A stretch of 64,000 nt of DNA from QVMG01 sp032073245 (GCA_032073245.1 DAMANX010000024.1:19808-83807), one strand, 5' to 3'. Positions 44,701-54,008 are shown, numbered from the stretch's first letter. Numbers and translations are program-made. The notes: a model not told the origin generated them from the sequence alone.

Positions 44701-45692
44701 TCGAACCTTTCTTTCGTGGTGAAGGCTCGGAACACAAACCCGGAACCGGGCTGGGACTACCATTAGCCAAATCTCTGGCAGAAATGCACAGAGGGACATT
44801 AGAAATTGTCGATTCAGCAGAACTAAGCACCACTTTCCGGCTAACTATCCCCGTGAACCAACCAAACTCCATCCGCTTCAGCGAAGAAGAAAGAATCGTA
44901 TCCCCAACAGTCCAATCGGAATACACCATGGACCTTTCCCGTCCAACCATCCTTGTGGTAGAAGATAATGTGGAAATGAAAAATTATGTAGGGACCGAAC
45001 TCAATGTACATTACAATGTAATCACAGCCGGCCATGGAAAAGAAGCGTTGGATATGCTTGCCCAATATAGTATTCAAGTGATTGTAAGCGACGTGATGAT
45101 GCCTGTAATGGATGGATTCACCTTTTTGAAAACAATTAAAACCAATCTCGAGTACAGCCATATCCCTGTTATTCTGCTCACTGCCCGGAATACAATCCAA
45201 TCTCAACTGGAAGGATTAGAGTTGGGTGCAGATGCCTACATAGAAAAACCATTTTCAATGGATATTCTCCTGGCACAAATAGCTAACCTACTTACCAACC
45301 GCGAGAATATCCGCAACTCCTATTCTCAATCCCCGGTGGCACATCTAAAATCAATGGCCTATACAAAAGCCGATGAAAACTTTCTTGAAAAACTTAACGA
45401 TATTATCAACGAACACATGTCCGATATCAACCTCGACGTTGACATGATAGCCGACCACATGCATATAAGTCGCCCCACTCTCTATCGCAAAATCAGCGCC
45501 CTCTCCAACCTTACCCCCAACGACCTTATCCGTATCGCCCGCCTCAAAAAAGCGGCCGAACTCATTAGCGAAGGCACTCTAAAAATCTATGAAATCTCCG
45601 AATTAGTCGGATTCAACTCACAATCCTACTTCAGCCGTACGTTTATGAAACAATTCGGGATGTCACCTACGGAGTATGCAAAGAAGAATTAA
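41742..45692 (+). CDS. hybrid two-component system regulator (HTCS)
   Basis: A 1316-residue fused sensor-regulator. An N-terminal signal/anchor (to about 26) precedes a periplasmic double beta-propeller of Reg_prop repeats (to about 690, e.g. DEQGYMWFGSRDGLNRFDGY) and a Y_Y_Y domain (about 705-765). A membrane span at about 770-790 leads to the histidine kinase (His828 in NIAHEIRTPLTL; GTGLGLPLAKSL in the ATPase), a receiver with Asp1117 in IVSDVMMPVMDG, and an AraC-type HTH. It probably senses an alpha-gluco-oligosaccharide and activates the divergent operon (inference from position). Confidence 0.95.
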   Translation: MKAINTLRHIIVTGLCLTLAFVLHAEPYYFRQYQVQDGLSNNTIRCCIQDEQGYMWFGSRDGLNRFDGYSFHTFRNDSEEPNSIGDNHINALAIDTKGTMWIGTNMGVYSYNPEKEDFTLLSITQNMRITKVVSGRANDIWIIAEGKLINYNITLEHANTYTLPDNSSPTHISITPLGQIWVSSQNGIIYELLESTGTFSAYDVFSHSTDIKSRSINCLAPTASGDKLLIGTRTHGVKLFDINKGEYIDCFRYDPNHLGLMVQDFLQVDNHTVWVATESGLYFYDLQTNKHSFIKRRPYDPYSITTNIIYSLYQDNEQGIWLSTYAGGVNYYSPYQPFRKYYTYPGENVLQGDLIHDICTDKYDNLWIATEDAGINKYNPSTDTYINYQPQSGGKGLSHINIHGLVADGDYLWIANIAATIDVMHIPTGQIVKQYHIGRVGSPSQTLSIVNMKQLKDGTLVVSTSSGMFRYNKDNDSFEFMPEFPSFRIQSIYEDHEGVIWTGAVYYGVNYYDPTSGKYGKFEHDTIPNTSSNTVNDICEDKQNNLWFATSEGIKKYDRQSKEISRFTIKNGLPGNVCYRIIPDNNGILWITTTNGLVSLNPETEEITIYRQEHGLITNQFNYNSGWKDTRGYLYFGGVTGLISFNPEEIKPMENKLTTQLTALTTLEANQQTHYSLQPANLIRLSNEQSTLEINFSAMSYLAPEIIQYAYCMEGFDQNWINPKHTHTAYYTKLPPGQYTFKVKAANISGLWNDEPTTMQIIVMPPWWMSTIAKIIYAVILTGLCFLVFSVFAQKGRKKVARSIKILEDEKEKELYQAKINFFINIAHEIRTPLTLIKSPLTKVMENKNIPQEATPYLSVVNKNTDRLLSLVNQLLDFRKTEIKGYSLNFVKTDIHELIGDICDRFKSTAEENGISLEVRIETFEKYAYIDKEACTKIISNLLTNAIKYARSFLLITLSFPENEDTFIIDVCNDGESIASEIKHRIFEPFFRGEGSEHKPGTGLGLPLAKSLAEMHRGTLEIVDSAELSTTFRLTIPVNQPNSIRFSEEERIVSPTVQSEYTMDLSRPTILVVEDNVEMKNYVGTELNVHYNVITAGHGKEALDMLAQYSIQVIVSDVMMPVMDGFTFLKTIKTNLEYSHIPVILLTARNTIQSQLEGLELGADAYIEKPFSMDILLAQIANLLTNRENIRNSYSQSPVAHLKSMAYTKADENFLEKLNDIINEHMSDINLDVDMIADHMHISRPTLYRKISALSNLTPNDLIRIARLKKAAELISEGTLKIYEISELVGFNSQSYFSRTFMKQFGMSPTEYAKKN

Positions 45693-45770
45693 GAATACTT
45701 TCAACTATGTTCCGTTTTCGCAAAATTCTTAATTCCAACACATAATTCTTTATTTTTCTTAATTTATCCG

Positions 45771-45799
45771 TTGTTTATTCTAAAAATAAATTACATTTG
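45771..45799 (+). promoter_or_regulatory. Bacteroidetes promoter (TTG-18-TACATTTG)
   Basis: TTG at 45771-45773 and TACATTTG at 45792-45799 on the plus strand, leaving a leader of about 36 nt before the ATG at 45842. Confidence 0.55.
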
Positions 45800-45841
45800 T
45801 TTTCTTATTTCAAAATGAATATAGGCGTTAATAATCATATC

Positions 45842-48800
45842 ATGAAGAAGATTTATTTATTTTTTATTTTAGTATTGGGATTGTTGTGTTCAAGTGTAAG
45901 TAATGCAGAAAATCCTTTCGCTGGTGGTAAAGGGACTGCGTCAGAACCATTCCTAGTAAAAACGGCCGAACAACTTGATGCGGTGAGGAATTATCTGAAA
46001 AATGAGAACGATGAGAATGAAGAGGGCTATTATTTCAAACAGATTGATGATATTGATCTCGCTACATGGCTTACAATAAATGGGGGTAGTGAAGGTTGGA
46101 TGCCAATAGGGGGAGATTATTTAAAGCCCTTTAAAGGACATTTCGACGGTGATATTTATTCAATCAACGGACTCTGGATTAATAATACAGGGCTTCGTAA
46201 TGCTAGTCTTTTCGCACAAACTTCGGAAGATGCTACTTTGACGAATATCGATGTGAAAATTGTTTCGCCGGGGATAATAGGAAATGCAAAAGTTGCAGGT
46301 TTAGTGGGAGATAATGAAGGCAAAATTAGTAAATGCACAGTAAGTATTGCTGAGGATGCTGTAATAGAAGGAGCAGACGAGGATGTCGCAGGTCTTGTTG
46401 GTTGCAACTATTCAACTGGTATCATTACTGACTGCTCTGTTGATGGCCAGATAGTAGGCGATAATGATGATCCGTGGGCGATGGGTCTAACTATAGGTGG
46501 TTTAGTTGGCACAAATAGGGGCTTAATCGACGATTGCTCTACATCATGTCATATTAATGTTACAGCTGAATGGGCTAAAATAGGCGGTTTGGTAGGCGAT
46601 AATGGTAACTACATGGAAGATCTTACTATTAATAACTCTACTGCAGATGTAGATTTTATTGTGATAGGAAACAGCAATTGCATCGGTGGCCTAGCAGGTA
46701 TTAACTCCGGATTAATCTCCAATAGTTTTACCGAAGGGGAGAAGATAATTACGATTGAAGGTGACTATATCTCTGTCGGTGGTTTAGTAGGGCAAAATCA
46801 AAATTCAATTAATACCTGCTTTTCCAATTGGTCAGTTACAGTGGAAGGAAAAGGTTGTAATGTTGGTGGTTTAGTAGGTTCAGTTCAAGAAGGAACTTTG
46901 ATAACAAAAAGTTATGCTTCCGGAGAGGTAATAGGAAAAGGAGATAATGTTAAAGTCGGTGGTTTAGTAGGCTCGGGTATAGGATCGATAATATATAGCT
47001 TTGCTTGTGGATCAGTAATAGGGAATGGATATCAAGCCTGTGTTGGCGGGCTTGTGGGTAGTTCAGAAGTAGGATGGGAAACAGAAGAAATTTCTTACAG
47101 TTATGCTAGCGGATCAGTTACAGCTGATGGAGATAAAGCTAAAGTAGGTGGTTTGGCGGGTTATTGTGAAAGTACTATAAATACCTGTTATTCTATCGGA
47201 GTAGTAAAAGGAACTGGAAATAATGCGATTGTGGGTGGATTAGTAGGTTCTGTTGAGGATCGTCTAGAAACAATCTTAACTTCTTCTTTTTTTCTACAAA
47301 ATAAAGAAACAACCAATATAGGTTTATTTGGGGTTGGGGGGGATGATCTCCCATTTATAAATGAAGCCACTTATCGGTTTGGAACGTTAGACTATCCAAA
47401 GAATGTTCTTCCTCGTAAAGCTGCAGAATTAAAGAAAGAGAATACATTTTCCAATATTGCTACCGTTCCTGTTCCCTGGGATTTTCTTGAAAATCCAGGT
47501 GATTATGATGTAAATCATCCTACTGTCGTATGGCTAATAGATGAAGAAGTGGCAGACGATGAAAAAACTTCTCCTTATCTTTGGTGGCAATCAGAGAATA
47601 AGCCGAAACCTAAAGAAGAGCCTGCTCCAGTAAAATATAAGATCACATTGGTTGAAGGCGAAGGTTATACCATCGTTAATGAATTTGGCAATTCTTTTAC
47701 AACAGATGGCCTAACCGTTATTGAATCTTCTGATTTTAAATTCAAGGTTAATCTTAAACCTGGTTATGAACAAAGTAAAAGTAATATGAAGGTATACACT
47801 AATTTGTCTCCTGATGCAATAGATCTGGAGAATGGCCTTTATTCAATTACCGTAACTGATAATATAACCATACGGGTAGAGGGTGTTACCAAGAATCCAC
47901 ATAAAATAACATTCGAGCCAGGAACCGGTTATACCTTCGTTAATGAACATGGCGATGATTTTACACCGGCCAATCTAAGCGTAATTGACGCTTCTGTATT
48001 TAAATTCAGGATCAAACTCGAATCAGGCTACAATCAAATTAATTCGAAGGTGTACACAGATGTGTCTCTTGATCCGATAATGCCAACAGATGATCTTTAT
48101 TCAATTACCGTAAATAGCGATATAACTATACGGGCAGAGGGTATTACTCAGAATCCGGCATCCAATAGTGACTATAATAATTTCACATTGGGAATAGCTT
48201 CGGGAATAAAGGTTCGATATTTTTCATCTGGCGACCATTCTGTAGAAGTAGGCAATTATCTTTATATGTATTTCAGCCTGGAAGATCCGGAAGCTACTGC
48301 AGAGAATGTACTTCTTCTTGTAGACGGCGTGGAAACTCCTTTCACACAAACAACAGATAGTGAATATCCTTACTATTGCAGAGTTCTTTCTGATGCTGAC
48401 CATACGATCGTGATCGCGATGAGAACATATATAGTCACTCTGCCCGAAACAGTAGGCGCTACTATTGATCATGGGCCGGGGGATCACTCTGTGGCTTATG
48501 GTGATTCCTTCTGTTTTTGCCTGACTCCTGAAGAAGGAAACAGCTGTGCAGGAGCACGGGTTTTTGCTAATGGAGAAGAATTGCTACACGACGGATTACG
48601 TAGTGACGGATCTTTATACTATACCCTCGATAAGGTATCGTGTCATGTTAAAGTTACTATAGAAGGGCTTAATCCTACAGGTAACCTGAATATAGATGAT
48701 AATAGCCTTGTAAAGATTACAACAGGTAATGGAAAGTTGATGATTGATAATGAAGGAGAAAAGAATCTGGAGCTGTCAATCTATACATTAGGTGGGCAGT

Positions 48801-48907
48801 TGTATACCAACCGCAGTTTACCTCTGGGTACTACTACCGTAATATTGCCACAAGGTATATATATTGTGCAGGCAGGAGATATAACCAGAAAGGTAAGTAT
48901 CAAATAA
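45842..48907 (+). CDS. GLUG-repeat surface protein with T9SS-like C-terminal tail
   Basis: A 1021-residue exported protein; the ATG at 45842 (MKKIYLFFILVLGLLCSS) gives a clean signal peptide, so the upstream in-frame start at 45797 was rejected. Eleven GGLVG/AGLVG-type GLUG repeats fill about residues 130-490 and predict a beta-helix. Two 80-residue beta repeats follow (KITLVEGEGYTIVNEFGN, KITFEPGTGYTFVNEHGD), then two related domains. The last 45 residues (LSIYTLGGQLYTNRSLPLG ... IYIVQAGDITRKVSIK) resemble type-IX-secretion sorting tails. Function may be adhesion or matrix binding (inference). Confidence 0.85.
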   Translation: MKKIYLFFILVLGLLCSSVSNAENPFAGGKGTASEPFLVKTAEQLDAVRNYLKNENDENEEGYYFKQIDDIDLATWLTINGGSEGWMPIGGDYLKPFKGHFDGDIYSINGLWINNTGLRNASLFAQTSEDATLTNIDVKIVSPGIIGNAKVAGLVGDNEGKISKCTVSIAEDAVIEGADEDVAGLVGCNYSTGIITDCSVDGQIVGDNDDPWAMGLTIGGLVGTNRGLIDDCSTSCHINVTAEWAKIGGLVGDNGNYMEDLTINNSTADVDFIVIGNSNCIGGLAGINSGLISNSFTEGEKIITIEGDYISVGGLVGQNQNSINTCFSNWSVTVEGKGCNVGGLVGSVQEGTLITKSYASGEVIGKGDNVKVGGLVGSGIGSIIYSFACGSVIGNGYQACVGGLVGSSEVGWETEEISYSYASGSVTADGDKAKVGGLAGYCESTINTCYSIGVVKGTGNNAIVGGLVGSVEDRLETILTSSFFLQNKETTNIGLFGVGGDDLPFINEATYRFGTLDYPKNVLPRKAAELKKENTFSNIATVPVPWDFLENPGDYDVNHPTVVWLIDEEVADDEKTSPYLWWQSENKPKPKEEPAPVKYKITLVEGEGYTIVNEFGNSFTTDGLTVIESSDFKFKVNLKPGYEQSKSNMKVYTNLSPDAIDLENGLYSITVTDNITIRVEGVTKNPHKITFEPGTGYTFVNEHGDDFTPANLSVIDASVFKFRIKLESGYNQINSKVYTDVSLDPIMPTDDLYSITVNSDITIRAEGITQNPASNSDYNNFTLGIASGIKVRYFSSGDHSVEVGNYLYMYFSLEDPEATAENVLLLVDGVETPFTQTTDSEYPYYCRVLSDADHTIVIAMRTYIVTLPETVGATIDHGPGDHSVAYGDSFCFCLTPEEGNSCAGARVFANGEELLHDGLRSDGSLYYTLDKVSCHVKVTIEGLNPTGNLNIDDNSLVKITTGNGKLMIDNEGEKNLELSIYTLGGQLYTNRSLPLGTTTVILPQGIYIVQAGDITRKVSIK

Positions 48908-48937
48908 AAATACACAGTAGCCCGGAGCATTAAAATA

Positions 48938-48982
48938 AAAAGTAATGAATTGTTAGAATCAATATAACAATTCATTACTTTT
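48938..48982 (+). terminator. terminator of the GLUG protein gene
   Basis: Perfect 18-bp arms (48938-48955, 48965-48982) with a 9-nt loop and T-rich end, 31 nt past the stop. The right arm continues into a sequence (AATTCATTACTTTTGTTG...) that also occurs near 26506-26535. Confidence 0.8.
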
Positions 48983-48999
48983 GTTGTATTGTACGTAAG

Positions 49000-49194
49000 C
49001 ATTCGGCCTACTATGTATCCCTCTTGCTTAGTAGTCAAAGGAGTCAAGTAGTTATCAGTCGCTTCGCTCCTTTGTAGTCAAGTAGAAACAATGTTCGCTT
49101 AGCGGAGCATAAAACAAATACTGCATTGTGGCTACTTAACTCCTTGACTTCTCTGACTACTTTGACTACCACATGAGGCATACTACGCCGAATG
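49000..49194. mobile_element. imperfect inverted-repeat element (MITE-like), ~195 bp
   Basis: The ends pair: CATTCGGC..TA..TATG at 49000 matches the complement of the sequence ending at 49194. Inward, TAGTCAAAG.AGTCAAGTAG on the left is complementary to the right side. Internal copies of AGTCAAGTAG are present. There is no coding capacity. Confidence 0.5.
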
Positions 49195-49234
49195 TCTACT
49201 ATTGTATTACTATTTCCTTTTAATTTAAAATACT

Positions 49235-50479
49235 ATGACTCAAATTTGTAACCGCCTTATGGCAGTAGGGCTTCTTTCCTGCCTTCTCTTATTTTGTTCC
49301 TGTAATCAAAATAGTTTATCATTTGAAACAGATAGTTTCCTGATAGAATTGGATGCTACGGGAAAGGTAACTAATCTGAAAAATAAAGCGGATAATATCA
49401 ATTATCTTCCTTCAGGTGAAACATCCCCACTTGTAGCTATCCGGATTAATGGGAATTATGAGAATCCATCTTCTCTTGCATGGGATGAAAGTAAAGAGAT
49501 ACTGACTTTCTCTTATCCGGTGAGTAAATCGACGCTTTCCTTACAGGTTGGGCAAAAGGGTAAATATATCACCTTTGAAATTACGGATGTAAAATCCGAA
49601 AAGAATATTGAATTAGCTGTTTGGGGACCTTATGCAACTTCTATCTCACAAATTGTAGGTGAATGTGTAGGTGTTGTGCGGGATAATGAATATGCGATTG
49701 GTATTCAAGCCCTAAATCCTAAAACAATCGGAGGTTATCCCACCACAGAGGATGATGTCGACCCATCGTATGATATATTTGCGACGACTTCTTTGGTGGA
49801 TGTCGCTGATTCATTAAAAATATTGTATCGGGGGCAAACTGCTAAACATACAGAATTTGGAAGTGTGATCCAGGCTTATTGCAGGAATCGTGATAAAGAA
49901 AGAGTTATTCCTATGTGGGGACATGACTATTACACTGTGCCTGCTTATGCCGATGGAGGAATTATTGGCAGCAAAATAGCATTATTTGGTTGTCCTGCCA
50001 CACAAGCGCTTGATTATATAGAAACGATTGAAGCAGGAGAAAACCTTCCACATCCGGAAATAGACGGGGTATGGATGAAACGTGCTCCTGAAGCTGCACA
50101 GGCTTATATTATCTATCCATTCAATGAAAGTAATATTGATGAAGCTATTGCTTTTACGAAACAGACCGGATTAAAATATCTTTATCATGGAGGCCCTTTT
50201 GAAACATGGGGTAAGTTTAAACTTAATCCGAAGGAATTTCCAACAGGAATAGACGGGTTAAAGAATTGTGTAAATAAGGCTGCTCAATCGGGAATAAAAA
50301 TAGGAATACATACGCTTTCCAACTTTATAACAACCAATGATGGTTATGTATCTCCTGTTCCTGATAAAGGATTAGCGAAAGTAGGTAGTTCTGTTTTAAT
50401 CCGAAGTTATTATAAAAGCAATCCGGGAATGGGAAAAAGCCCGTTTATCAGGATTCAACCCCTATCTGGGTTGCTATAA
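49235..50479 (+). CDS. truncated exported protein, likely N-terminal part of a larger carbohydrate-active protein
   Basis: 414 residues with a lipoprotein signal (LLFCSC, Cys23). The N-terminal 230 residues are a beta-sandwich-like domain. From about 270 a barrel-like region begins (EIDGVWMKRAPEAAQAYIIY, TKQTGLKYLYHGGPFETWGK, SGIKIGIHTLSN), reminiscent of glycoside hydrolase TIM barrels. It stops abruptly: the last about 11 residues are encoded by a repeat element (from about 50448) also found at 58171-58306. The gene is therefore probably disrupted and non-functional. The original family is not identified. Confidence 0.6.
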   Translation: MTQICNRLMAVGLLSCLLLFCSCNQNSLSFETDSFLIELDATGKVTNLKNKADNINYLPSGETSPLVAIRINGNYENPSSLAWDESKEILTFSYPVSKSTLSLQVGQKGKYITFEITDVKSEKNIELAVWGPYATSISQIVGECVGVVRDNEYAIGIQALNPKTIGGYPTTEDDVDPSYDIFATTSLVDVADSLKILYRGQTAKHTEFGSVIQAYCRNRDKERVIPMWGHDYYTVPAYADGGIIGSKIALFGCPATQALDYIETIEAGENLPHPEIDGVWMKRAPEAAQAYIIYPFNESNIDEAIAFTKQTGLKYLYHGGPFETWGKFKLNPKEFPTGIDGLKNCVNKAAQSGIKIGIHTLSNFITTNDGYVSPVPDKGLAKVGSSVLIRSYYKSNPGMGKSPFIRIQPLSGLL

Positions 50480-50543
50480 ATTATTTTGTCATCTGCCCCG
50501 GATTGCACCTGGGATTATTCACATTCAAGCCCTTTTGGGCTTT
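50448..50543. repeat. partial copy of the palindromic element that truncates the upstream gene
   Basis: TTCAACCC..TATC.GGGTTG, then a GC segment and GGG.TTATTCACATTCAAGCCC, parallels the right half of the element at 58171-58306 and the arm of 10954-11003. It supplies the stop codon of the gene at 49235. Confidence 0.6.
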
Positions 50544-50569
50544 TTAATGCCCTGAGCTTACACTAAATC

Positions 50570-52186
50570 CTACTTTACTTTTTCAAAATAAGGAAGGCGA
50601 TTAATAGGCACCTCTATACCGATCTTGCGAGGGCCTTTAAAGCGTTTCCCTTGATCGTCTACCCATGTACCTTTTGGTAGAATAACCTGCCGTGTATTTC
50701 CTGGATTAACCATTGGAGCAACAAGATATTTATCGCCCAACATAAATTGGTCTTTGCAGTCTGTAAAGCCTTGATGTGGGAATGCATATTCCAGATGACG
50801 GACAATCGGTTCGCCTGTTTTTGCTGCATGCTGTGCTAACTCAAGAATATAATCACCCATTCTCTCGTGTAGTTTTGCATATTCACGGCAAATAGCCAGG
50901 TTTTCAACATTTAATATGCGCCAGGGAGCTACTGAAAATTGCATCATAGGCATCATGGCATGTACCTGACAAGAACGAACAATTAATTCCTGATCCAGTT
51001 TTGTTTGGTCTACTCCTAAGAAGGAACCGAATTGCCCTCCACCGATCATATCAGGACATGTATATGCATAGCCTAACAATCCGGCAGACAACATATCCGG
51101 AATAAGCAAACGCAATGCATCCCATGAATAATTTTTATCACCTAAACGTTGCACTAATGCTTCTCCACCCATTTTCCAACCAGCCCGGTATTCATTGAAA
51201 GGAAAATCTAATCCTATTTTAGCCCAGTATTCACACATATCCACGGAAGTAGCATTCTTATCATAAAATTCCAGGTCAGGACTTGTATAATGAGAAATAT
51301 CTCCCGCATCGAATTTGAATCCATCAATTCCATATTCGCTTTGTGCTTTTCTCAATAGATTTTTAAAATACTCTGCAGCTTCCGGGTTGCTCAGGTCATA
51401 ACAGGCGCTTTGCCCATTCCACCAATTAATAATTGCCGGTTGCGTTGTACCTTTCTTTTTGATAAGAAAACCTTTCTTTTGTAGCTCCCGGTATTCAGGG
51501 CTATCAGCGCTAACGAAAGGACAAACCCATACCATGATGCGAAAACCTTTTGCATGTAATTGCTCAATCATTCCTTTTGCATCCGGGAAACGGCCCGGTT
51601 TAAATTCGAAATTACCATAATGATTCTGCCAGTTATCATCAACCATGAAAACACCTATTGGAAAGTCATTTTTGATAATATTATCGGCATAAGCAAGAAT
51701 GTCAGCCTGATTTTGATTATACATCAATTCAATCCATGTATTGTATTGTGGCATAGAGAAGAAAAGAGGATCGGGAAGAACACCCGAAGGAGGAAAGTGT
51801 GCTGCTGTTGCAGACAGGAAAGCTTCTTTTAAGGTATTTCCTGCTTTCAGAGGACTTAATTCACCTTTTTTCGAATATAAAAATAATTCTCCATCTTTTA
51901 CCTGAAAAGCAAAAGGGGTATCACTCCATATATAGCGTCCGGCAGAAGAAACCATAAAAGGTACATTCTGATTGTTCATATTCTCTGTGGACAGATCGAA
52001 TAAGCGTGTATTCCCTTCAAAGGGCATACCGGAACCGAGGCCGACCATTCCACCCCACCATTTTTCGCCCGGTAGAGAAACTATTTTAGATTCTATAGGT
52101 TGCTGTGCAGAACTGATTGCTGGTAAGAACCAAAGCAAACATAGGCCTATAGTGATAATAGTGAGAGATTTCTTCAGTGTTTTCAT
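50570..52186 (-). CDS. GH31-family exported glycosidase
   Basis: A 538-residue retaining alpha-glycosidase-type enzyme with a signal peptide (SSAQQ). It has a short N-terminal beta domain and then the GH31 barrel: FPIGVFMVDDNWQNHYG, HAKGFRIMVWVCPFVS, the nucleophile Asp293 in DGFKFDAGD, and the likely acid/base Asp350 in RLGDKNYSWDAL. At 538 residues it is shorter than typical alpha-glucosidases, so alpha-galactosidase or another alpha-specificity seen in compact GH31 enzymes is plausible. It follows the GH20 gene by 72 nt on the same strand, likely co-transcribed. Confidence 0.88.
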   Translation of the reverse strand: MKTLKKSLTIITIGLCLLWFLPAISSAQQPIESKIVSLPGEKWWGGMVGLGSGMPFEGNTRLFDLSTENMNNQNVPFMVSSAGRYIWSDTPFAFQVKDGELFLYSKKGELSPLKAGNTLKEAFLSATAAHFPPSGVLPDPLFFSMPQYNTWIELMYNQNQADILAYADNIIKNDFPIGVFMVDDNWQNHYGNFEFKPGRFPDAKGMIEQLHAKGFRIMVWVCPFVSADSPEYRELQKKGFLIKKKGTTQPAIINWWNGQSACYDLSNPEAAEYFKNLLRKAQSEYGIDGFKFDAGDISHYTSPDLEFYDKNATSVDMCEYWAKIGLDFPFNEYRAGWKMGGEALVQRLGDKNYSWDALRLLIPDMLSAGLLGYAYTCPDMIGGGQFGSFLGVDQTKLDQELIVRSCQVHAMMPMMQFSVAPWRILNVENLAICREYAKLHERMGDYILELAQHAAKTGEPIVRHLEYAFPHQGFTDCKDQFMLGDKYLVAPMVNPGNTRQVILPKGTWVDDQGKRFKGPRKIGIEVPINRLPYFEKVK

Positions 52187-52258
52187 GTGCTATTTATATT
52201 ATTATTAGAAATTTAAGGAATCTCATGAATTTAAGAGGGCAATCCCTTAAATATTAGT

Positions 52259-53833
52259 TTATCCGTTTTGCAAGATATCATCTTTTTCCGGAGCCGCAGG
52301 TTCTGGACGTGCATCCGGATTGAATGGGTTGAAGTAATAAATATTCAATCCGTCCAGATAACGCAGGAAGACCGGTAGTTTTTTCATAAAGAGAGAACAT
52401 TCTTTAGACTTTGCCGGTGTCCATGCGGCTTCGGCTACAGCTGCTAAGCGGGGAAATGTCATATAATCCAATCGTTTAGGATCTGAAATACGTTCAGTCC
52501 ACATTGATTGCTGTAATCCCATAATCTGATCTTCGTAGTTTCTTGTCAGATGGATAATAGGTTCCGGAAAATTGTAAATATTCTCAATCGGATTGTACCC
52601 GTTCCATAAGCGGCCTACTTCATGCCCACCATATTGAACAAAGTCGCCATATAAAGGACGACGTGGGGTCATTATCACTCGAAATCCTTGCTCCAGTGCT
52701 TTTACCAGCTGATATTGACGATCATGACGCCACCACATCACAACTGCTTTGGAAGGTGACACTCCTGCATCAACAATTTCATCCCAGCCGATCATGGTTT
52801 TTCCTTTGGACGCCACCATATCCGTAACGCGACGAATGAAATAATGTTCCAGTCCCAACTCATTAACCAGATTTTTCTCTTTGATAAATTCCTGGAATTC
52901 GGGATCGGTAAACCAGCTTTGATTACCATAATGCACTTCGTCTCCACCGATATGGATATAAGGAGAGGGGAAGAGGGTTATAATTTCATCCAATACATCA
53001 CTTATAAACTGATAAGTTACTTCCCTGCAAGGATGAAATGTGAAATGTTCCCAACGGCCTTCACCACCTCCTGATACTTCGGGATAAGCACGGCAAACAG
53101 CAGTTGCATGGCCCGGCATATCGAATTCGGGAACAATCATAATATGGCGTTCGGCAGCGTAGGCTACGAGTTCTTTGATGTCTTCCTGGGTATAAAAAGC
53201 AGCGGGAGCATTGGGATTATGCCAGTTACCCACCGCACCGATCGTTGTCAGCTTTGGATATTTTTTGATTTCAATACGCCAGCCTGGTTCATCGGTCAGG
53301 TGCCAATGAAAAACATTCATACGAAGCGAAGCCATAATATCCAGATATTGTTTTACTTTTTCCTTTCCAAAGAAATGACGGCTTTCATCTAACATAAAAC
53401 CACGCCATTCATAACGGGGATGATCTTCTATACGGCACACCGGAACTGTTCCATTGCCTGCACGGACTAGCTGGATGAGTGCTTCCTTAGCATAAAACAA
53501 TCCGGATTCTGATGATGCTTCCAAACGAATGCCTGTCGGCGTAATGTGAAGTATATAACCGTCTTTTTCAAGTCCGGTGTTAGTGTCCATTATGAATGTT
53601 ATGGATGCTTTTTCTGCGTTCTGTGACGTATATAAACCATTTAATTCAGCAGGTAATTTATTCGCTAGCTGTTTAGCGTATTCACCCTGGCTTTCGATAG
53701 AAATGTTTTTACTAATTACAATATTACCTTTTCCGTTAGAGACTTTAGCCGGAGTGGGAAATAATGGCAATTGAGACCATGATTGGCTTGCCACTATCAG
53801 CAAGCAGATAAGTAGGACCAGTTTCTTTTTCAT
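52259..53833 (-). CDS. GH20 beta-N-acetylhexosaminidase
   Basis: A 524-residue exported enzyme; ATG at 53833 gives MKKKLVLLICLLIVASQSWS as signal. A GH20b-like N-terminal domain (about 20-125) precedes the catalytic barrel (RGFMLDESRHF, NVFHWHLTDEPGWRIEIK, MPGHATAVCRAYPE). The catalytic pair is Asp298-Glu299 in HIGGDEVHYG. It releases terminal beta-GlcNAc or GalNAc by substrate-assisted catalysis, probably in the periplasm. With the GH31 gene it forms a small operon suited to host or N-acetylated glycans. Confidence 0.95.
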   Translation of the reverse strand: MKKKLVLLICLLIVASQSWSQLPLFPTPAKVSNGKGNIVISKNISIESQGEYAKQLANKLPAELNGLYTSQNAEKASITFIMDTNTGLEKDGYILHITPTGIRLEASSESGLFYAKEALIQLVRAGNGTVPVCRIEDHPRYEWRGFMLDESRHFFGKEKVKQYLDIMASLRMNVFHWHLTDEPGWRIEIKKYPKLTTIGAVGNWHNPNAPAAFYTQEDIKELVAYAAERHIMIVPEFDMPGHATAVCRAYPEVSGGGEGRWEHFTFHPCREVTYQFISDVLDEIITLFPSPYIHIGGDEVHYGNQSWFTDPEFQEFIKEKNLVNELGLEHYFIRRVTDMVASKGKTMIGWDEIVDAGVSPSKAVVMWWRHDRQYQLVKALEQGFRVIMTPRRPLYGDFVQYGGHEVGRLWNGYNPIENIYNFPEPIIHLTRNYEDQIMGLQQSMWTERISDPKRLDYMTFPRLAAVAEAAWTPAKSKECSLFMKKLPVFLRYLDGLNIYYFNPFNPDARPEPAAPEKDDILQNG

Positions 53834-53859
53834 CGTATTTGTATAGATCATTATTTTGG

Positions 53860-53867
53860 CAAATATA
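53860..53867 (-). promoter_or_regulatory. putative -7 box TATATTTG for the GH20-GH31 operon
   Basis: Minus-strand exact match, giving a leader of about 20 nt before the ATG at 53833. Confidence 0.45.
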
Positions 53868-54008
53868 AGCATCTTCTCTTAAAAATCCAGTTGAATCGTT
53901 AGCCTTTATTCCTATCGCTATTTTCCAAGGTAATATGTTTGTAATAATCTTGATGAAACTACTATTCTCTTTTTTGTGTTATATAGGAAATGATTAAATA
54001 TGTATAAT

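Larger units (their letters stand above)
48908..49234. other. intergenic region with terminator and inverted-repeat element
   Basis: Contains the terminator at 48938-48982 and the imperfect inverted-repeat element at 49000-49194, leaving about 40 bp of promoter-like AT-rich DNA before the next gene. Confidence 0.6.
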
